A stretch of 64,000 nucleotides of DNA from Burkholderiales bacterium PBB3 (GCA_002256115.1 NKIK01000014.1:1-64000); one strand, 5' to 3'. Numbered from the stretch's first letter, positions 1-9,727 are shown. Notes: generated by a model not told the origin, from the sequence alone. A program made the numbers and translations.

Positions 1-185
1 ACCGTAACAAGTCAAAAGTCCGTGCACGCGTGGAGCATGTCTTTGGCGTGGTCAAGCGGCTTTGGGGGTTTGGCAAGGTGCGTTACCGCGGATTGCAGAA
101 GAACGCCACACGGGCGTTCACTGCATTAGCACTGGCCAATATTTACCTGGGTCGCCAAAGGTTGATGGCACAGGTGCGCCCATGA
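1..185 (+). mobile_element. IS5-family transposase, C-terminal fragment
   Basis: A reading frame open from the window edge (codons in phase with base 3) ends at TGA 183-185. It encodes about 60 residues including VRARVEHVFGVVKRLWGF and ATRAFTALALANIYLGRQ, the typical C-terminal end of IS5/IS1182-type DDE transposases: the RxxVEhvFgvvK segment carries the catalytic Glu region, followed by the ALxNly tail. The 5' part lies outside the window. The right end of the element must fall between 186 and about 305, but I could not identify its terminal inverted repeat or target duplication. The neighbouring MASE2 gene seems to have been cut by this element. Confidence 0.8.
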
Positions 186-302
186 GGCGAGAAATCGGGG
201 CCAAGAGCCCCAGAAGCGGCACCCAGGGGGTGCAAATTGGCGTAGTTTTGAACCCAACTTCAGAAAACTTCGCCGCATTGGGCGCGTACCGATGTTTGAC
301 AC

Positions 303-743
303 CTACTTATTCACCATAGCCTTAAAACCAAATGCCACCACCGCCACCAGTGCACCCGCGCCCAGCGCCGCCAAAGACTGTAGCGCGCCCTTGGCCCCGC
401 GGTACGAGGTGTGGTTGATGCAGGTAGACACACACATACCAAACGTAGCCCACATCGGAAAACCCAGGTAGCCAGCCCACAGACCGAACACAAACGAGTC
501 CAGCGTCAGATGCGACATCTCGGTTTCACGGCCATTGGCCGATGCCCGCGTGCGCCAATACAGCAACTGCGGGTAGACCAGAAACTGCAGACCCAGCAGC
601 CACCAGCTCAGCGGGCCATAGTCCTTGCCCAGCATATGCACACCCAAAACCACAAAGCCCAGCGTGAAACCAAACACGCGGTTTTTGTGGTTGATCTCCA
701 CCACCCAGTCAGGGTGTGGTGTGGAAAAGAAAGACAGTGCCAT
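303..743 (-). pseudogene. MASE2 membrane sensor domain, probably a truncated diguanylate cyclase
   Basis: About 146 residues with four or five hydrophobic helices. The pattern NRVFGFTLGF ... YPQLLYWRTR ... ETEMSHLTLDSFVFGLW fits the MASE2 membrane-sensor family, which is normally followed by a cytoplasmic GGDEF domain. Here the frame ends just after the last helix (FGFKAMVNK, stop 303-305), where the IS5-type element lies, so the output domain is missing. Possible starts are GTG 770, ATG 752 and ATG 743; none has a strong ribosome-binding site, and the ATG giving MALSFF is used here. If expressed, it would be a membrane stub without catalytic output. A genuine stand-alone MASE2 protein is the alternative. 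Confidence 0.55.
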
Positions 744-791
744 GCGGGGCATTATCGAACCTGGGCACACGGCTTGGGCATGGGACTGTGC

Positions 792-1325
792 TCACAAAGT
801 CAGCTCCATAAATCGCCACACCGCATGTAATTCCGGCGGTACTTCGGTGTTTTCATACGGACCACGCGCACTAAAACCAAAATCTTCATACACCCGATGC
901 GCCGCCTGCATGAAGGGCGCACTGTCCAGCACCACGCGCTGGTAGCCAAACGCTTTGGCGTCATCCAGAAGCCGCTGCAACAACTGGTGGCCCAACTGCT
1001 GCCCCCGGTAGCTAGGCCGCACATAAATGCGCTTGACTTCGACAACACCAACCGCGTTGCTCCGCAGCCCACCCATGCCAACGATGTGACTGCCTGACTC
1101 CACTAGATAAAAAGCGCCCACGGGTGGCACCTGGCTGCACACCTTGTCGGTCATGGTGGCCACGTAATCGGGCAGCGTCATGCCAAGCATTGCTTGCACC
1201 GTCTGGCCAGTGATCTGGGTCAGCTCTGCAAAGACCCATTCCATGTACTCCAGGTTCAGCGTGTGGATGACATCGCGGTGGCTGGCGGCATTGGCCAGGA
1301 TGAAGGAGGGCGTGGAAGGAGGCAT
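792..1325 (-). CDS. GNAT family N-acetyltransferase
   Basis: A 177-residue single-domain protein. The acetyl-CoA site (motif A) is visible as VKRIYVRPSYRGQQLGHQLL, the RxxGxG/A pyrophosphate loop, followed by AKAFGYQRVVLDSAPFMQAA and the C-terminal YEDFGF motif B. Family knowledge: these enzymes transfer acetyl from acetyl-CoA to a small amine or amino group. The substrate cannot be told from sequence. It is monocistronic on the minus strand, with a copy of the dispersed repeat directly upstream (1343-1400). Confidence 0.85.
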   Translation of the reverse strand: MPPSTPSFILANAASHRDVIHTLNLEYMEWVFAELTQITGQTVQAMLGMTLPDYVATMTDKVCSQVPPVGAFYLVESGSHIVGMGGLRSNAVGVVEVKRIYVRPSYRGQQLGHQLLQRLLDDAKAFGYQRVVLDSAPFMQAAHRVYEDFGFSARGPYENTEVPPELHAVWRFMELTL

Positions 1326-1342
1326 TTGTTTTTTGTGTGTTT

Positions 1343-1400
1343 GCTATCAAAAAAGAAGCTGCTCCCGCACTATCCACGGCCTGAATGGCCGATTTGGCCG
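1343..1400 (-). repeat. dispersed repeat, copy 1 (intergenic)
   Basis: The core CTGCTCCCGCACTATCCACG is preceded by GCTATCAAAAAAGAAG. It is identical over about 39 bases to the copy at 5113. It sits between the GNAT gene and the PIN toxin gene. Confidence 0.85.
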
Positions 1401-1437
1401 AATCTCCAGCCAAAATCTTGGGGCACCCTCGGTGCCC

Positions 1438-1812
1438 TCAGGTCGCCAAACTATCCAAGGTATTGACAGTCAGACCTGCTATCCATTCAAAGTCGCTGGC
1501 ATTGCGAGTTGCTAGTTTCAAACCATGCTCCAGGCAAGTAGCTGCAATCAGGGCGTCGCCCAGCGACATCTTTCTTTGACGTCTGAGTTCGATGGCGAGC
1601 GCAGCGGTTTGTTTGCTGATGGCGTATTCGTCAAATGACGCTAAAAGTACCCTCAGCAAAATATCTTCATCCGGTCGAAGACGGTGAAAGCCAAGAACTT
1701 CAATGCGGGTGACGATTGATATGGCTGGCAGCTCCCGCTGCAGCCATTCCTGCAGGGGATGGTCTGGCGCAGATGCTGCGCGAATGAGGATGTTGCTATC
1801 AGCAAGCCACAT
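1438..1812 (-). CDS. PIN-domain ribonuclease toxin (VapC-like)
   Basis: A 124-residue PIN-domain protein. The acidic active-site residues are in place: Asp5 in MWLADSNILI, Glu in TRIEVLGF (about residue 38), Asp in MSLGDALIAATCL (about 86) and Asp in ATRNASDFEWI (about 107). VapC toxins are Mg-dependent RNases that usually cleave tRNA or rRNA loops and are held inactive by the antitoxin encoded upstream. The stop of the upstream antitoxin gene (1816) is 3 bases from this start, so the pair is translationally coupled. The locus appears intact, unlike the second PIN toxin locus at 19 kb. Confidence 0.85.
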   Translation of the reverse strand: MWLADSNILIRAASAPDHPLQEWLQRELPAISIVTRIEVLGFHRLRPDEDILLRVLLASFDEYAISKQTAALAIELRRQRKMSLGDALIAATCLEHGLKLATRNASDFEWIAGLTVNTLDSLAT

Positions 1813-1815
1813 AGC

Positions 1816-2097
1816 TCAATCCTCGCGCCCAGCTTGTGGGCGGTCGGTACGCACTTCGCGTTGCCACGCGCTGGCATCGTCAATCTGCGCGAATGTGCCG
1901 GCTTGGGCCACTGCGGCCAAAGCGCTGCGCATATTGGCCTGCCGCTCCACGCGGCTTAGCAGTGGGGCGGCATCTGCAAGCCCATCGTCAACCAACACGA
2001 TGATGCGCGCCTCACGCCCGTACAGAGCTTTGAAATTGGCAGGCAGCGCAATCCCGCCTTGCATTGAAATCGTAGTGGCGAGTTCTATGGCTTGCAT
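1816..2097 (-). CDS. Antitoxin partner of the PIN toxin
   Basis: A 93-residue protein immediately upstream of the PIN toxin gene. The N-terminus (TTISMQGGIALPANFKALYGREARIIVLVDDG) resembles the swapped-hairpin/AbrB-like or Phd-like DNA-binding halves of VapB antitoxins. The C-terminal Trp/Arg/Asp-rich tail would be the toxin-binding part. A good ribosome-binding site (GGAG, 8 bases before ATG 2097) supports the start. It lies 33 bases after the HD-GYP stop codon, so it may be read from that transcript as well as from its own promoter. The antitoxin role rests mainly on position; the exact family is uncertain. Confidence 0.75.
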   Translation of the reverse strand: MQAIELATTISMQGGIALPANFKALYGREARIIVLVDDGLADAAPLLSRVERQANMRSALAAVAQAGTFAQIDDASAWQREVRTDRPQAGRED

Positions 2098-2130
2098 GTC
2101 AAATCTCCTGCGGTGCTGGGTTGGTGGATG

Positions 2131-5097
2131 TTAACCCGCAGGAAAAACACCCGGTAGCAGCGCCTCAATCGCCGCCACGTCCACTTCATCCCTTTGCGCG
2201 CTTTGCATGTATTTATCCGCAAACGCTTCCCAAACCCTGCTGTGCAAAAAGTAGCGGAACAAGGCCGGGTCCAGGTGGTGGTCTTGGGCCATGGTGGCCA
2301 TGATGCGCAGGGATTCGCTGAGGGTCTTGGGGGCTTTGTAGGGGCGGTCGGCGGCGGTCAGGGCTTCAAAGATATCGGCCAGCGCCATCACGCGGTCGGG
2401 CAATGACAGCTGTGCGGCGTTGAGCTTGCGCGGATAGCCTTGGCCGTTGAGTTTTTCGTGGTGGGTGGCGGCAATGTCGGGCACGCGCGCCAGGTGGGCG
2501 GGCCAGGGCAGGCTGCGCAGCATGATCAGGGTTTGCACGATGTGGTCATTGATCTTGAAGCGGTCTTCTTCGGTGAGCGTGCCGCGGCGCACCAGCAGGT
2601 TGTACAGCTCGCCCAGGTGTTGTTCATGCTGGGGCAAGGCCATGTCAAAGCCAAAGCGGTTCTTGGGGTCGTTTTTGTCCACCGGTGGCTTGCGCGTGCC
2701 CCAGGGCACGATGTGGTCGGGGCGGTCGGCCAGCAGTTGCTCTTGCACCGGCAGCGGCCGTGCTTGGGGGGCCGTGGTGTGGATGCGCATCAGCTCTTGG
2801 GCTGATAGGCCGATGCGGTTGTCAAAGTGGCGCGTCCAGGATGTTTGCGCCAGGGCTTGCAGGCGGACCATATCGCCCGTCGCCATGGTCTCGCCGCCCA
2901 CATTGCAGCGGGCCACAAAGGTGTAGTCGTCCTGCAACTGTGCGCGGCACTGGTCTAGCGTGGTTTGCAGCAGTGCGCGGTCGCCGCCCTCTGCCAGGCC
3001 TTGCCAAAAGGCCAGCTCGGCATCGCGCCACAGCACCTCAAAGCGCATGCGTACCTCGTGGATGCGGTTGTAAATGGTTTCCAGCTTGGTGGCTTTGTCA
3101 ATGATGTGTTCGGGGCTGGTGACCTTGCCACAGTCGTGCAGCCACGCGCCCAAATGAAATTCATAGCGTTCGTCTTCGGTCATGCCAAAGCTGGCGTAGG
3201 GGCCTTGGGTTTCTTCGGCCAGGTGGTCGATCAGCATGCCCGCCAGCTCGGGCACGCGCTCGCAGTGGCCGCCGGTGTAGGGGCTTTTGGCGTCAATGGC
3301 GTCTGCCATCAGCCGAATGATGGAGTCCAGCAGCTCCTTTTGCGCGTCCATCAACTGGCGGGTTTCTATGGACACGGCCAACATGCCCGAGAGCTTGCGC
3401 ACAAACTCGGTAAAGCTCAGATCGGCATGGCCAAAGTCGGTGGCGTGCTGCAGCACCAGCACGCCCTCTAGCTGCTTGCGCCGCCCGCGCAGCTCTACCT
3501 GCAGCTCGGATAAGCCCGGGGCCACCTCGCGCCGCCAGTGGCTGCTGCCCGATGCGGCGTAGCACCACAGTGGCGCGTCGTGCTCGGCCAAGACTCCGGT
3601 GCGCGCAGCCTGCTGCATCGCGTTGACTGCGGAGCCGGTGGCGGTGTCTGCCAAATAGACCGCGCCGCCGGTGCAGCGGGTGGCCGACACCATTTGTTGC
3701 AGCACCTGGGCCAGCATCAATTCCACATGCGATTCGGTCGACATGTCGTGGCTGATCTTCAAGAAGGTTTGTACGGTGTCACGCATGTCGTCCAGCACCT
3801 GCGAGAGGTTGTTTACCTCGCGCACCAGGGTTGGGGCAATGGGCTCGGCATGAAAGTCAAAGCGCTGCAGGCGCTGGGCGCGCTCGGTCAGGCCGTCCAG
3901 GTTTTTGCCGATGGCGGCACCGGCCACCCAGCCCAGGGGCAGCAGCAGGCAGGCGGTCAACACCACCACCAGCACGGTTTGCCGCGCGCGCGCCTTCAGG
4001 TCGCCCAAAAAATCATCGGCCGGGGTGGCCAGCAGCAGGTGCACGCCCTCGGCCTCAAAGGCTCTGAATGCCAGCGAGGTGCCAAGCCATTCGGTGCCAT
4101 TCACCTCGTAGGTAAGCGTTTTGCTGGTCTTGCCGGTTTTGTCAATACGCTCGGGGTGGGCCTCTAGCGCGGCCAGGCCTGGCGCGCCAATGGCGTCTAT
4201 GGTTTTGAATTCAAAGCGGCCATCGCGCTTGACCAGCACCCGCGCCATATCCGGGTAGGCCAGTACCTCACCCTTGTGGTTGAGCAGGGCCATTTGTGCA
4301 TTCGGCGTGGTGCGCAGCCCGGCCAGGTTGGCAGCCAGCTCGTCCAGCACCACATCAATGCCCAGCACCGTGCCCGCCTGGGCGCTGGTGCGGCTGAGCG
4401 TCAGGCCCACCTGCTGGGTGGTAAAAAAAACATAGGGCTCGGTGAACACATCGTTGGCCGAGCGCGTGGCCGACTGGTACCAGGGCCGCGTGCGCGGGTC
4501 AAAGGCGTAGCCAGGCTGGAGGCGCTTTTCTAGCAGACGGTACTTGGCATCAAAAAACAAAAAGTGTCCCACGCTGCCCTTAGGCCCCGTCTGCACCGAC
4601 TGGGCCATGAACTCGGCCTGCTCGGGCGGCTGAAAGCGTTCTCGCAGCGCGGGCAACAGCAGCGGCCGCACCAAGAAGAAAGAGCCATCGCCATAACCCA
4701 CATACACCGAGGCCAGCACCCCGTTGGTGATCAGCACATCAGCCAGTGTGCGCAGGTGGCGCACACGTTCGTCCAGCGTTTTGGCACTGACGATGGGGGT
4801 GGTGCTGAGCACCCGCAGCGCCACCTGGCCAGGCTCCAGCATGCGGCGTGATTTTTCTTGAATCAGCAGGCTGGCGTCTTGCGCCGATTGGGCGGCCGTG
4901 TCCATCATCCGCTGGCGCGCATTCACCCAGCCCAGCGTGATGACAATGCCCGCCACCAGTGCCATGGCCACGACCACCACGCTGGCAATCGACACCTTGA
5001 TAGGCCAGCCTCGGGGCGCCGGCGCTAGGCTGCCCGGTGGCTTATCGGGTGGTGCGGTGGTTGGCTTAGGCGGTCTCCATGGCATGGTGGGTTCCAT
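2131..5097 (-). CDS. Membrane-bound Cache-GAF-HD-GYP protein
   Basis: 988 residues. TM helix about 36-57, a periplasmic dCache-like sensor about 60-375, a second TM about 376-397 (LVVVLTACLLLPLGWVAG) leading into a HAMP-like linker, a GAF-like domain about 455-590, then an HD-GYP domain. Metal and catalytic motifs seen: TGGHCERVPELA, HDCGKV (about 654), INDHIV, and THHEKLNGQGYP (about 880-889). HD-GYP proteins hydrolyse cyclic di-GMP to pGpG or GMP. An insertion of about 180-190 residues separates HDCGK from the INDH/GYP half, as in the paralogue at 56909. It is divergent from the GGDEF gene at 5280, which suggests a linked synthesis/degradation pair. Activity is inferred. Confidence 0.88.
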   Translation of the reverse strand: MEPTMPWRPPKPTTAPPDKPPGSLAPAPRGWPIKVSIASVVVVAMALVAGIVITLGWVNARQRMMDTAAQSAQDASLLIQEKSRRMLEPGQVALRVLSTTPIVSAKTLDERVRHLRTLADVLITNGVLASVYVGYGDGSFFLVRPLLLPALRERFQPPEQAEFMAQSVQTGPKGSVGHFLFFDAKYRLLEKRLQPGYAFDPRTRPWYQSATRSANDVFTEPYVFFTTQQVGLTLSRTSAQAGTVLGIDVVLDELAANLAGLRTTPNAQMALLNHKGEVLAYPDMARVLVKRDGRFEFKTIDAIGAPGLAALEAHPERIDKTGKTSKTLTYEVNGTEWLGTSLAFRAFEAEGVHLLLATPADDFLGDLKARARQTVLVVVLTACLLLPLGWVAGAAIGKNLDGLTERAQRLQRFDFHAEPIAPTLVREVNNLSQVLDDMRDTVQTFLKISHDMSTESHVELMLAQVLQQMVSATRCTGGAVYLADTATGSAVNAMQQAARTGVLAEHDAPLWCYAASGSSHWRREVAPGLSELQVELRGRRKQLEGVLVLQHATDFGHADLSFTEFVRKLSGMLAVSIETRQLMDAQKELLDSIIRLMADAIDAKSPYTGGHCERVPELAGMLIDHLAEETQGPYASFGMTEDERYEFHLGAWLHDCGKVTSPEHIIDKATKLETIYNRIHEVRMRFEVLWRDAELAFWQGLAEGGDRALLQTTLDQCRAQLQDDYTFVARCNVGGETMATGDMVRLQALAQTSWTRHFDNRIGLSAQELMRIHTTAPQARPLPVQEQLLADRPDHIVPWGTRKPPVDKNDPKNRFGFDMALPQHEQHLGELYNLLVRRGTLTEEDRFKINDHIVQTLIMLRSLPWPAHLARVPDIAATHHEKLNGQGYPRKLNAAQLSLPDRVMALADIFEALTAADRPYKAPKTLSESLRIMATMAQDHHLDPALFRYFLHSRVWEAFADKYMQSAQRDEVDVAAIEALLPGVFPAG

Positions 5098-5112
5098 TCT
5101 CTGAAGGTCTTT

Positions 5113-5170
5113 GCTATCAAAAAAGAAGCTGCTCCCGCACTATCCACGGGCTGAAAGGCCGATTTCGCTT
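5113..5170 (-). repeat. dispersed repeat, copy 2 (intergenic)
   Basis: TTGCTATCAAAAAAGAAGCT followed by the core GCTCCCGCACTATCCACGG. It is nearly the same as copy 1 and lies in the divergent promoter region between the HD-GYP and GGDEF genes. Confidence 0.85.
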
Positions 5171-5309
5171 AGAAATCTTGAGGCCGAGTATCGCGGGCTG
5201 CAGCGCTTGCGGCGCGTAGAACGCACTCTACTGTGTTTACGCTACGATGCTTTGGCATTGAATGTGCTGGTGAGCCTGTGTGCTGGCAAGAAGCGATGAA
5301 TCAGCAACG

Positions 5310-7562
5310 ATGAATCAGCGATCAATCCTTATCGGGAGATGTGTTGTGCCTTTGCGTTGGATATTTGAGTGGCCCGCGCGCTGCATGCGTTGGCTGGGTC
5401 TGTGGTTAGCGGGCTGCTGCGTGCTCACGGCAGCGCTGGCGGGACCCTCCGTGCCAGCTACACCAGCGGCACCAGCTACCCCCCTGCAGCTCAGCGCGGA
5501 TGAGCAAACCTGGCTGGTGGCCCAGCGCGGCAAGACCTTTACCGTGGGCTTTGACCCCTACGCGGGTCTGGATAGCTTTGAATTTCGCGGCAAGCGCATC
5601 GGTCTGTTGCCCGAGCTACTTAAAGACATGCAGGTGCAACTGGGCTTGCAAGTGGTGCCAGCACAAGTGGCGGGCTGGGACGATGCCTACCAGCGCTTTG
5701 TGGGCGGCCAGATCAACATCTTGTACGGTGCCAACCCCACCCCTGAGCGCGAAAAAATCATGCGCTTTACCCGCCCGGTGTGGCAGTACCCCTACACCGT
5801 GTTTGCCCGCAAAAACTCGTCGGTGCAGACGCTGGGCGACTTGGACGGCAGGCAAGTGGCCTTTTTGCGCAATGATTTTGTGATCCAGCAGCTACCGCTG
5901 GAGTTTCCCAATATCCGCCCCCACAGCGTGGAGTTTGACGAACCGGCCCAGGCACTGGCCGCGCTAGAGGCAAGCAAGGTGGAGGGCTTTGTAACCACCG
6001 GCGGCGGCGTGGAATACGAATTTTTGTACGCGCACCCGCAGCTCACGCTGGTGGCCGAGCTGAAGGCGATCACCTCCGACATGACCATGGCGGTGGCCAA
6101 GGACCAGGTGGTGTTGGCGGGCATTCTGGACAAATACATTGCCCAGCGTGAGCCCGCTATCCGCGAACTGGTGCGTAGCGCCGAGCGGCTGTACAACCGC
6201 AAAATCTTCCGGCTGACCGAGGCCGAATTGAATTGGCTGGAGACCAAGGGTGAGGCTACCGTGGGCGTAGCCGAGGACTACCTGCCGTTTGACTACTACC
6301 ACCAGGGCGAGTACCGCGGCATTGCCGGTGAAATGCTCAAGCGCGTGACTGACAGCCTGGGCATTCGCCTGAAGGTGGTGAGCGGCTCGTTTGCCGACAT
6401 CATGGCCCAGGCCCGGGCGGGCAAGATTGATGTGGTCAACATGGCCAAGACGGACGACCGGCTGAAGGACTTCCTGTTTCCGCACCCGATCAACACCGAG
6501 CGCGACATCATTGTGGGCCTGAAGACCAGCCCGCCGGTGCAGGATGTGTACGACCTGGAGGGCCAGCGCATCGCCGTGATTGATGGCTTTTGGCATGAAG
6601 AGTATTTGCGCAAAAACTTGAAGAACCCGCAGATCGTCAAGACCTCGGACATTCTGGAATCGCTGCAACTGCTGCGCGATGGCAAGGTGGCCTACATGAT
6701 CGAGAACCCCACGGTGGTGGAGTTCTATATCAATGGACTGGGCTACACCGATGTGGTCAAGCGCGGCAATACGTCCAAGGATTCCTTTGTGTACTTTGGC
6801 GTGGGGCGGCACCAGCCCGAGCTGGCTTCCATCATGGACAAGGTGATCCCGCTGATCCGCTACGAAGAGGTGAAGTACGCCGCCATTCAGGGCGTGCCCG
6901 GCCTGCGCAATGAAGCCAATATGCAGCTGATGAAGCTGGTGGGTGTGCTGGTGGGGGCACTGGTAGTGATTGGACTGGTGGCGGTGCGCGTGGTGCGCAA
7001 GCTGGTGGAGCAAAGGGCGCGCACGCAGTTTTTGTTGGAGCGCGAGCACTTTCTCTACACCGATACGCTGACTGGTTTTCACAATCGCAATTACTTCAGC
7101 CACAAGGTAGACAAAGCGCCGCAGGGTGTCTACCCGCAGGCGGTGGTGGTGGCGGATTTGAATAACCTGAAGCGTGTGAACGATGCCTATGGCCATGCGG
7201 CTGGTGATGCACTGCTGGTGATGTTTGCCGAGCAGGTGCGCGCGCAATGGCCGCAGGGCGATTGCTTTCGGATTGGTGGCGATGAGTTTTTGATCACGCT
7301 GTCCCACGCGTCTGAGGCACAGGTGCAAGCCGACCTGGAAGCCTTCAGGCTGCGCTGCCAGAGCGCCAGCCATGCGCTGCCTGAGGGCGGCAGCATTCAC
7401 CCTAGCGCGGCCATGGGCTACGCGGTGCGCGAGAGTGCCGAGACTTCCTTGGACAAATGCATCGCCGAGGCCGATGCACGCATGTACCTGGCCAAGGCGC
7501 AGATGAAGAAGCGCCGCTCGGATGCGATCCAGCGCTCAGGCGGCAGAGACAGCCAGATCTGA
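5310..7562 (+). CDS. Diguanylate cyclase with two periplasmic solute-binding (SBP_bac_3) domains
   Basis: About 750 residues. A signal-like hydrophobic segment ([19 protein letters not shown]) is followed by two tandem SBP_bac_3-type domains (first [20 protein letters not shown] onward, second [20 protein letters not shown] onward), a TM helix ([20 protein letters not shown]), and a C-terminal GGDEF domain with [12 protein letters not shown] and RIGGDEFLI. The intact GGDEF signature predicts synthesis of cyclic di-GMP from two GTP. The periplasmic modules suggest control by amino acids or similar small ligands. Starts are ambiguous: GTG 5280, ATG 5310, or ATG 5385, which would put the signal peptide at the very N-terminus. 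It is divergent from the HD-GYP gene. Confidence 0.88.
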   Translation: MNQRSILIGRCVVPLRWIFEWPARCMRWLGLWLAGCCVLTAALAGPSVPATPAAPATPLQLSADEQTWLVAQRGKTFTVGFDPYAGLDSFEFRGKRIGLLPELLKDMQVQLGLQVVPAQVAGWDDAYQRFVGGQINILYGANPTPEREKIMRFTRPVWQYPYTVFARKNSSVQTLGDLDGRQVAFLRNDFVIQQLPLEFPNIRPHSVEFDEPAQALAALEASKVEGFVTTGGGVEYEFLYAHPQLTLVAELKAITSDMTMAVAKDQVVLAGILDKYIAQREPAIRELVRSAERLYNRKIFRLTEAELNWLETKGEATVGVAEDYLPFDYYHQGEYRGIAGEMLKRVTDSLGIRLKVVSGSFADIMAQARAGKIDVVNMAKTDDRLKDFLFPHPINTERDIIVGLKTSPPVQDVYDLEGQRIAVIDGFWHEEYLRKNLKNPQIVKTSDILESLQLLRDGKVAYMIENPTVVEFYINGLGYTDVVKRGNTSKDSFVYFGVGRHQPELASIMDKVIPLIRYEEVKYAAIQGVPGLRNEANMQLMKLVGVLVGALVVIGLVAVRVVRKLVEQRARTQFLLEREHFLYTDTLTGFHNRNYFSHKVDKAPQGVYPQAVVVADLNNLKRVNDAYGHAAGDALLVMFAEQVRAQWPQGDCFRIGGDEFLITLSHASEAQVQADLEAFRLRCQSASHALPEGGSIHPSAAMGYAVRESAETSLDKCIAEADARMYLAKAQMKKRRSDAIQRSGGRDSQI

Positions 7563-8561
7563 AGCGAAGCGCGCCTGCCACTCGGCAGTCCACACTGCCA
7601 GGGCATCGGCGATATTGGTCAGGCTGGCGGGCAATGCGCCTAAGGCTGGTCCTGAACCCAATCCCAAAACTGAGGCGGCCTGCTGCAGCGCCAGCCACGC
7701 TGACGCGGGCGTGCGGGTGTCCAGCGCTGCAGCGCCGTTTTGTTTGCTCAGCTTTTCACCATTGGCACCCAGCACCAATGGCGTGTGCAGGTACTGCGGC
7801 GTGGGTAGGCTCAGGTGCTGCTGTAGCAAGATTTGCCGGGCGGTGTTGTCGGTCAGGTCTTCACCCCGCACGATGTGGGTGATGCCCTGGTCGGCGTCGT
7901 CCACCACCACGGCCAGTTGGTAGGCCCACAGGCCATCGGCGCGGCGCAGTACAAAATCACCCACGTCTTGGGCTACATCTTGGTTTTGTGGCCCTAAGCG
8001 TCGGTCGGTCCAACGCACAAGCTGCAAGTGGCTTGCTATGTCTTTAGGAGCTGCTCCCGCACTATCCATGGGCTCTACGGGAATTTTGACTACGAATTCA
8101 GGCCCCAAATCTGCCCTGAGCAGCAGGCCATCGGTGCGCAGCCGCCAGGCTCGCCCGGTGCGGCCCTGCAAGCCATTGCGGCAGGTGCCGGGGTAGACCA
8201 GCTCGCCATGGCGGGGTTTGGTCGCGCCCTGGGCCGCCAGTGCTGTCTCAATGTCTTTGCGCGAGCATGCGCAGGGGTAGGCCGCGCCGCTAGGAATGAG
8301 CCGGTCCAGCGCCTGCTGGTACAGCGCGTTGCGCTGGCTTTGCCACACCGGCGGTGCGTCGGGGTGCAGGCCGCAGGCGGCCAGCTGTTGCAGGATGGTG
8401 TGGTCAGTGCCGGGGACGCAGCGCGGCGTGTCTACATCTTCCATGCGCACCAGCCATTGGCCCTGGTGGGCGCGGGCATCCAGCCAACTGGCCAGCGCCG
8501 CCACCAAGGAGCCCGCGTGCAGCTGGCCGGTGGGGGAGGGGGCGAACCGCCCGATATACAT
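7536..8561 (-). CDS. gluQ: Glutamyl-Q tRNA(Asp) synthetase
   Basis: 341 residues from ATG 8561 ([19 protein letters not shown]); the longer open frame upstream is non-homologous and was excluded. GluQRS activates glutamate and transfers it to queuosine in the anticodon of tRNA(Asp). Visible features: class I HIGH-like HAGS, a zinc site CACSRKD...[26 protein letters not shown], and KLSKQN (KMSKS-like). Between EFVVKIPV and the conserved LRRADG core the protein reads [16 protein letters not shown], which is the translation of a copy of the dispersed repeat (8034-8082), so the enzyme carries an in-frame insertion. Its 3' end overlaps the end of the convergent GGDEF gene by 27 bases. Confidence 0.9.
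   Translation of the reverse strand: MYIGRFAPSPTGQLHAGSLVAALASWLDARAHQGQWLVRMEDVDTPRCVPGTDHTILQQLAACGLHPDAPPVWQSQRNALYQQALDRLIPSGAAYPCACSRKDIETALAAQGATKPRHGELVYPGTCRNGLQGRTGRAWRLRTDGLLLRADLGPEFVVKIPVEPMDSAGAAPKDIASHLQLVRWTDRRLGPQNQDVAQDVGDFVLRRADGLWAYQLAVVVDDADQGITHIVRGEDLTDNTARQILLQQHLSLPTPQYLHTPLVLGANGEKLSKQNGAAALDTRTPASAWLALQQAASVLGLGSGPALGALPASLTNIADALAVWTAEWQARFASDLAVSAA
8034..8082 (-). repeat. dispersed repeat, copy 3 (inside gluQ)
   Basis: GCTATGTCTTTAGGAGCTGC followed by TCCCGCACTATCCATGGGCT. It lies in the sense orientation within gluQ and is translated as [13 protein letters not shown] without disturbing the frame. Confidence 0.8.
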
Positions 8562-8589
8562 TGCCCCCACGCTTGCCACTGCGTGTGCT

Positions 8590-8642
8590 GCGCTGCCCCC
8601 CGAGGGGGCCCTCGCGCCTTGGGGCGGCCCGGCGGCGCTCAT
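8590..8642 (+). repeat. GC-rich hairpin repeat between gluQ and the flavoprotein gene
   Basis: GCTGCCCCCCGAGGGGGCCC contains a CCCCC-GA-GGGGG hairpin, followed by GCGCCTTGGGGCGGCCCGG, also self-complementary. From general knowledge, similar GC hairpin repeats are common between genes in Comamonadaceae. No T-run follows, so a simple intrinsic terminator is not supported. The rest of the 8562-8689 gap shows nothing else. Confidence 0.5.
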
Positions 8643-8689
8643 GCCGTTGCTATCCAAGCCTGCGGTGGGCAACCTATGGGGCCAACGTC

Positions 8690-9727
8690 TCAAGCAATCG
8701 CTAAGGCGAGTTCCAGGCCCGACACAAACGCATTCTCTACGCGATGCCCCAAGCACCAGTCGCCGCACAGGCCCAGGCCTGCTTTGGCATCCCACAGGTG
8801 GCTTTTGCCCAACGGCTTGGTGGTCTGGGCGTAAAGCCAGCGCTGGGTATCCACATGCGCGGGTTCGGCGCGGATGCCGGTGATCTCGGTGAAGGCTTTT
8901 TTTAGCTTGGCCTGGATGCGCTTGGCGTCGTCTTGCAGATGCTCTTGGGACCATTCGGCGCTGGCTTGCACCGTCCAGCGTTCGATCTTGCCGCGCCCTG
9001 GCTTGGACGATTCGCGCGCCAGCCAGGCCACACGGTGGTGGGTGCTGCGTGCGGCGTTCCACTGGGGGCCTAGGGTCCACATATCGGGCTGCATCGCCTG
9101 GGGGAAGGCCAGCATCAGCGTCCAGCAGGGGGCCACTTCCACTTTGTCGATTTTCTTGGCCAGTGCTGCACCCTTTTTGCAGCTGGCCAGCAGCGCCTGG
9201 GCTTGGGTAGAGGGGATGGCCAGCACCACAGCATCAAAGCCGGAGTACACATGCGCGCTGTCGTTTTCACCCACGGTGCGCAGTTGCCATTGCTTGGGGT
9301 TCAGGGCGTCTTGCTCGATCTGGGTAACGCGGGTGTTCAATTCAATATTCAGAGCCAGGGGCTTGGCCCATTCTTTCACCAGCGCGCTCATGCCGGGGCT
9401 GGGTACCCAGTGCGCTTCGCGGGCGGGTAGGCCGGCGGCGGCCACCATGCCGTGGGCATCCAGCACGCGCACGGTGTTGGCGCTCCAGGGCTTGCAGGTT
9501 TTGGGGGTGGTTTGCAAGGCCAGGGCAAAGCGCGGATCACGCACGGTGAAGTACTGGGCCCCGTGGTCAAAGGTTCCAAACGCGCTATTGCGGGTGGCCA
9601 TGCGGCCGCCTACGGTGTGACTCTTTTCAATCACGGTGACGCGGTGGCCGGCCTGGACCAGCGTTCGCGCACAGGTGATAGCCGCCATGCCGGCACCGAC
9701 GATAGCAATGTGTTTGGAAGGGGTCAT
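8690..9727 (-). CDS. FAD/NAD(P)-dependent amine-oxidase-like flavoprotein
   Basis: 345 residues. The N-terminal dinucleotide-binding motif [17 protein letters not shown] (GxGxxx(A/G)) is followed by [17 protein letters not shown], the GG-R-A/S-T motif of renalase-like and amine-oxidase-fold flavoproteins, and [12 protein letters not shown]. The C-terminus has [17 protein letters not shown], the usual FAD-contacting GD...G...A..SG element. Proteins of this type are renalase-like oxidoreductases in the cytoplasm; the substrate is not known from sequence. It is separated by 68 bases from the LysR gene on the same strand. Confidence 0.85.
   Translation of the reverse strand: MTPSKHIAIVGAGMAAITCARTLVQAGHRVTVIEKSHTVGGRMATRNSAFGTFDHGAQYFTVRDPRFALALQTTPKTCKPWSANTVRVLDAHGMVAAAGLPAREAHWVPSPGMSALVKEWAKPLALNIELNTRVTQIEQDALNPKQWQLRTVGENDSAHVYSGFDAVVLAIPSTQAQALLASCKKGAALAKKIDKVEVAPCWTLMLAFPQAMQPDMWTLGPQWNAARSTHHRVAWLARESSKPGRGKIERWTVQASAEWSQEHLQDDAKRIQAKLKKAFTEITGIRAEPAHVDTQRWLYAQTTKPLGKSHLWDAKAGLGLCGDWCLGHRVENAFVSGLELALAIA

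Noticed and set aside
5964-7400. 478-codon open frame on the minus strand opposite the GGDEF gene
   Set aside because: Entirely antisense to a gene with clear domains; composition (His/Leu/Gln-rich) is typical of a shadow frame in GC-rich DNA.
8590-8642. Intrinsic terminator after the flavoprotein gene
   Set aside because: Strong GC hairpin but no T-run on either strand; listed as a repeat instead.
8562-9080. N-terminal extension of the gluQ frame
   Set aside because: Non-homologous sequence opposite or overlapping the flavoprotein gene; GluQRS starts at [12 protein letters not shown].
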